A program made the translations under genes and the position numbers. Below are positions 60,037-64,000 of a DNA stretch of 64,000 nucleotides, one piece after another. The notes below the pieces were generated by a model. The model saw only the letters and a list, made by a program, of their open reading frames with translations. It was not told the DNA's origin and did no database searches. Within the stretch, counting starts at the first letter, position 1; the number at the start of each line of letters is the position of its first letter. Source of the stretch: an uncultured Flavobacteriaceae bacterium (GTDB lineage Bacteria; Bacteroidota; Bacteroidia; Flavobacteriales; Flavobacteriaceae); contig CALSPF010000001.1 in NCBI GenBank assembly GCA_943788165.1, positions 310,001 to 374,000 of the forward strand. Reading direction: 5' to 3'.

Positions 60037-61354
60037 AGTTTTTTATTTTATTGGAATTGGTGGAATTGGTATGTCTTCCATTGCACGCTATCTCAAGGAC
60101 TTAGGAGCTCAAGTGGGTGGATACGACAAAACCCCTTCGGCTATCACATCTTCGTTGGAGGAATGTGGTGCCTTCGTCACCTTTCAAGAGGAAGTTGAAA
60201 TTTTGCCAGATGCATTCAAGCAGAGTGATGTACGTGTGATTTTTACTCCTGCTGTACCGAGTTCACACCCACAGCTACAGTTTTTTGAAAAGCAAGGAAA
60301 TGAGCTTGTGAAGCGGGCTGCTTTTTTAGGTGAAATCACCAATAGCATGTCTACTTTGGCTATTGCTGGAACCCATGGTAAAACGACGACTACCTCAATT
60401 TTGGCCCATTTCTTTTTAAGCTTGCAATCTCCCTTCACTGCATTTGTTGGTGGTATGATGAATGCGCATAAATCCAATCTAATATCGACAGGAAGAAATG
60501 TTGCCTTGGTTGAAGCGGATGAATTTGACCGTTCTTTTTTACAGCTTTCACCCAATATTGCCTGCATTACATCTACCGATGCAGATCATCTAGATATCTA
60601 CGGAACAGCAGACGAAGTGTTTGATTCCTACCGCGCATTTGCAAATAAGGTGAGTGATGTACTTGTACTCGAAAAAAGGGTCCCTTTAGAAGGTGTGACC
60701 TATAGTATTTATGAAAAAGCTGATTATAGCATAACAGCAATTGCGCCTGAGGGTTTTGGTTATCGCTTTGATCTTACTTCTCCAAAAGGAAGTTATCAGC
60801 GATTGTATTTTAGTCAATTGGGCTTGCATAACCTATCCAATGCATTGGCAGCTTTTGCTATGGCAAGTGAATTTGGGTTGAACGATCAGCAACTCTCCTC
60901 TGCATTTAGTACATTTGAAGGAGTAGATCGTCGATTGCAGTTGATCGTTGAAAACAGTCGTCATGTATTGATCGATGATTATGCGCACCACCCAACAGAA
61001 ATCAATTCCGTCTTTGAGACCCTGGAAAATGCCTATCCTGAAGAGCGGAAATGCGCCATTTTTCAGCCACATCTATTCAGTCGTACGCGCGATTTTATGG
61101 ATGATTTTGCCACGGCTTTATCTCAATTTGATGAGGTCATTTTATTGTCTATTTATCCAGCACGCGAATTGCCAATTGTTGGAATAAATGCAGAAGCTTT
61201 GGCTGAGAAAATCAGCACTAAAGTGAATGTTTCTGTGGTAGAAAAGCACCAGTTATTGGCACAAGTTGCACTTATTTCTGCCCGTGTGAAAGTGGTTTTA
61301 GGTGCTGGTGATATTGGGCTAGAAGTGGAGAAAATAAAGCAAAAATTAATCTAA
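60026..61354 (+). CDS. murC: UDP-N-acetylmuramate--L-alanine ligase
   Basis: FYFIGIGGIGMSSIARYL; AIAGTHGKTTTTSILAHFF; IDDYAHHPTEI; FQPHLFSRTRDF. Confidence 0.97.
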   Translation: MQNKVFYFIGIGGIGMSSIARYLKDLGAQVGGYDKTPSAITSSLEECGAFVTFQEEVEILPDAFKQSDVRVIFTPAVPSSHPQLQFFEKQGNELVKRAAFLGEITNSMSTLAIAGTHGKTTTTSILAHFFLSLQSPFTAFVGGMMNAHKSNLISTGRNVALVEADEFDRSFLQLSPNIACITSTDADHLDIYGTADEVFDSYRAFANKVSDVLVLEKRVPLEGVTYSIYEKADYSITAIAPEGFGYRFDLTSPKGSYQRLYFSQLGLHNLSNALAAFAMASEFGLNDQQLSSAFSTFEGVDRRLQLIVENSRHVLIDDYAHHPTEINSVFETLENAYPEERKCAIFQPHLFSRTRDFMDDFATALSQFDEVILLSIYPARELPIVGINAEALAEKISTKVNVSVVEKHQLLAQVALISARVKVVLGAGDIGLEVEKIKQKLI

Positions 61355-61355
61355 G

Positions 61356-62063
61356 ATGAAAACAACAAATATTCTATTTCTTGTCTTTGTTTCCTTGTTT
61401 CTTTTTGGAATGAGTGGATTCGCTTTATTTAAAAGTAATGATAGTAAAATCAGCTCATTAGAAGTTTTGTTTAGCGAAAATAGCGGTCTTTTTTTATCGC
61501 CAGAAATCGTTAATAAGATGTTGATACAAACCGAAGACAGTTTGTTTTTTCAGCAGAAAGATGTAGTAGCTTTGAAGTTAATGGAGCAAAAATTGTTGGC
61601 ACACCCAATGATTAAGAATGTTCAATTATACACTATTCCGCAAGGTGAGTTATTTGTAGAAATCGAAGAGAGAACCCCCGTTCTTCGTGTCATCGGTGAA
61701 ACGTCATTTTACATTGACAATACAGGCGCTAAAATGCCTTTATCGAGTCGACATAGGGCAACTGTTCCTTTGTTTTATGGTGCTATTGAAACGGCTGATT
61801 TAAAACAGGTCCTTCGACTAGTTGAATCTGCTAGTGGTGATTCTTTTCTTGCACAAGAATTGATTCATTTGAAGTTACAAAACAATCAATTGGTATTGGG
61901 ATTACGATCCCATCCTTTTGAAGTTATTTGGGGAAAGCCAGATGATTTTGTAGTTAAAATAAATAAACTGAAACGTGTGTGCGCATATTACGTTAATACA
62001 AAAGCTGCGCCACCAGTGAAATTAAATTTAACCTATTCGCAACAAGTTGTTGCGAGCTATTGA
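61356..62063 (+). CDS. ftsQ: Cell division protein FtsQ
   Basis: Single N-terminal TM, POTRA-like HPMIKNVQLYTIPQGELFVEIEERTPVLRV; between murC and ftsA. Confidence 0.85.
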   Translation: MKTTNILFLVFVSLFLFGMSGFALFKSNDSKISSLEVLFSENSGLFLSPEIVNKMLIQTEDSLFFQQKDVVALKLMEQKLLAHPMIKNVQLYTIPQGELFVEIEERTPVLRVIGETSFYIDNTGAKMPLSSRHRATVPLFYGAIETADLKQVLRLVESASGDSFLAQELIHLKLQNNQLVLGLRSHPFEVIWGKPDDFVVKINKLKRVCAYYVNTKAAPPVKLNLTYSQQVVASY

Positions 62064-62070
62064 TTAGGAC

Positions 62071-63390
62071 ATGGAAAATAAGAAAATTGCCGTTGGCTTA
62101 GACATTGGAACTACCAAAATAGTTGTCATGGTTGGTCAAAAAAACGAATTCGATAAAGTCGAAATTCTCGGGATTGGAAAATCAAAAAGTTTGGGTGTCC
62201 ATCGCGGTGTGGTGAACAATATTACCCAAACAATACAGTCCATTCAGCAAGCTACTCTTGAAGCCAATTCCAAATCTGGCTTAACGATCAATGAAGTGGT
62301 TGTTGGGATTGCGGGACAGCATATCCGTAGTTTACAACACAGCGACTACATCACTCGCGATAATGCGGATGAAGTAATTGATGAACAAGATATTGAAACG
62401 CTAATCAATCAGGTTTACAAACTTGTCATGCTGCCCGGAGAAGAAATTATTCATGTGCTTCCGCAAGAATACAAGGTAGATGGACAAGCAGAAATCAAGG
62501 AACCCATTGGTATGTATGGCGGACGTTTGGAAGCCAATTTTCATGTTGTGGTTGGCCAAGTTTCCTCTATCAGAAACATTGGTAGATGCATCAAGAGCGC
62601 TGGCCTTGAAATGGGGAACATCACGCTAGAGCCCATCGCTTCTTCTGATGCTGTTTTAAGCCAAGAAGAAAAAGAGGCTGGTGTTGCTTTGATTGACATA
62701 GGAGGTGGAACAACCGACTTAGCTATTTTTAAAGACGGGATTATTCGACACACTGCAGTGATTCCTTTTGGAGGAAATGTCATTACTGAGGATGTCAAAG
62801 AAGGATGTTCGATCATTCAAAAACAAGCAGAGTTATTGAAAGTGAAATTTGGTTCCGCTTGGCCTGGAGAGAATAAAGAAACTGAAATTGTTTCCATTCC
62901 TGGTTTACGCGGAAGAGATCCTAAAGAGATTTCATTAAAAACGTTATCAAAAATAATTAACGCTCGTGTAATTGAAATTATAGAGCAGGCGTACTTAGAA
63001 ATAAAAAACTACGGTCACGAAGACCAAAAGAAAAAACTCATAGCCGGTATCGTTTTAACTGGAGGTGGAAGCCAATTAAAGCACTTGAAACAACTGGTAG
63101 AATACATTACTGGTATGGATACACGTGTTGGCTATCCTAATGAGCACTTAGCGGGTGATACTGATGAGCAAACCACCAGCCCAATGTATTCAACAGCCGT
63201 TGGATTATTGATGGCTGCCCTTGAAAAAGCACCTGTTGAAATACTTTCTACAGGAGCGAACGCAGAAGGAGAAGAAGGAGCTGAAGTGCAAGAAACAGAA
63301 ATCTTGCCACAAGCAGTACTCACAAAAAACAGAAACTCTGTCCTCGAACGATGGACAGATAAGTTTAAAGAATTTTTAGACAAAGCCTAA
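62071..63390 (+). CDS. ftsA: Cell division protein FtsA
   Basis: AVGLDIGTTKIVVMVGQ; ALIDIGGGTTDLAIF; GIVLTGGGSQLKHL. Confidence 0.97.
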   Translation: MENKKIAVGLDIGTTKIVVMVGQKNEFDKVEILGIGKSKSLGVHRGVVNNITQTIQSIQQATLEANSKSGLTINEVVVGIAGQHIRSLQHSDYITRDNADEVIDEQDIETLINQVYKLVMLPGEEIIHVLPQEYKVDGQAEIKEPIGMYGGRLEANFHVVVGQVSSIRNIGRCIKSAGLEMGNITLEPIASSDAVLSQEEKEAGVALIDIGGGTTDLAIFKDGIIRHTAVIPFGGNVITEDVKEGCSIIQKQAELLKVKFGSAWPGENKETEIVSIPGLRGRDPKEISLKTLSKIINARVIEIIEQAYLEIKNYGHEDQKKKLIAGIVLTGGGSQLKHLKQLVEYITGMDTRVGYPNEHLAGDTDEQTTSPMYSTAVGLLMAALEKAPVEILSTGANAEGEEGAEVQETEILPQAVLTKNRNSVLERWTDKFKEFLDKA

Positions 63391-63400
63391 ATTTAACAGC

Positions 63401-64000
63401 ATGAGCGAAGAAACCATGGATACCATATCTGGCAACTTTAATTTTGATTTACCAAAAAACCGATCCAATGTAATAAAGGTCATCGGTGTCGGTGGAGGAG
63501 GAAGCAATGCGATCAATTATATGTTCCAGCAAGGAATTGTGGGCGTTGATTTTGTCGTATGTAATACCGATGCTCAGGCATTGGAAAAAAGCAGTGTTCC
63601 AATCAAGATTCAATTGGGGGCTTCTTTAACCGAAGGCCTTGGGGCTGGAGCCAACCCAGAGATTGGACGTCAGTCTGCCCAAGAAAGTGTTGACGCACTT
63701 CACGATTTGCTTTCTACCCAAACAAAAATGGTGTTCATTACTGCCGGTATGGGTGGAGGAACCGGTACAGGTGCAGCGCCAATCATTGCCAAAATGGCCA
63801 AAGAAATGGGAATCTTAACCGTTGGAATTGTTACGATGCCCTTTCAGTTTGAAGGAAAAATACGCTTGGAACAAGCGCAACGTGGGATGGAAGAGATGAA
63901 ATCCAATGTCGATTCACTTATTGTAATTAACAACAACAAACTACGTGAAGTTTATGGTAACCTTGGCTTTAAAGCTGGTTTCGCAAAAGCCGACGAAGTT
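63401..64000 (+). CDS. ftsZ: Cell division protein FtsZ (3' end beyond window)
   Basis: Translation from 63401: [42 protein letters not shown]...[22 protein letters not shown] tubulin signature. Confidence 0.97.
   Translation, partial: MSEETMDTISGNFNFDLPKNRSNVIKVIGVGGGGSNAINYMFQQGIVGVDFVVCNTDAQALEKSSVPIKIQLGASLTEGLGAGANPEIGRQSAQESVDALHDLLSTQTKMVFITAGMGGGTGTGAAPIIAKMAKEMGILTVGIVTMPFQFEGKIRLEQAQRGMEEMKSNVDSLIVINNNKLREVYGNLGFKAGFAKADEV

Noticed and set aside
1-64000. CRISPR array, restriction-modification, phage defence or integrase genes
   Set aside because: No regularly spaced direct repeats and no nuclease/methylase/integrase motifs seen in any long ORF.
50536-64000. dcw cluster as an unusual arrangement (no murF or ddl)
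   Set aside because: Gene order mraZ to ftsZ without murF/ddl is the usual Bacteroidota arrangement.

Overview
64 kb of chromosome from a Bacteroidota/Flavobacteriia-type organism. The call rests on gliding genes gldB/gldC/gldJ, T9SS porV, TTG-N19/20-TAnnTTTG promoters, and a zinc-ligand-less DnaG. Most of the window is dense housekeeping sequence: acn (partial), FAD oxidase, ald; BNR/sortilin-like protein, murF, gldJ, porV, pdhA, pdhB; SDR, SprT-like, manC, mlaF/mlaE, KASIII, gcvP; UbiA-like, rhodanese, M3 peptidase, purE/purK, adk, obg, mpl; paiB, radC remnant, DUF7033-like, YjjG, mazG, aroA, queA, rlmN, polyprenyl synthetase, dnaG, nadE, gldB, gldC, engB; then the dcw cluster mraZ-rsmH-ftsL-ftsI-murE-mraY-murD-ftsW-murG-murC-ftsQ-ftsA-ftsZ (partial). 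A small accessory patch with short unknown genes and one tRNA-Val lies at about 4.4-8.7 kb. I found no convincing novel multi-gene system. The most interesting signals are: (i) a decayed or badly sequenced murF-gldJ-porV block with many frame disruptions and no porU at its expected place; (ii) three 10-bp-spaced AAAGTGG-type boxes upstream of mraZ; (iii) all 7 convergent gene pairs in the window meet with zero gap or overlapping stops; (iv) an internally deleted radC; (v) DnaG lacking all four zinc-ribbon ligands; (vi) possible mutually exclusive hairpins between tRNA-Val and an ankyrin-like gene. All homology calls are from motif recognition by eye; no searches were run.
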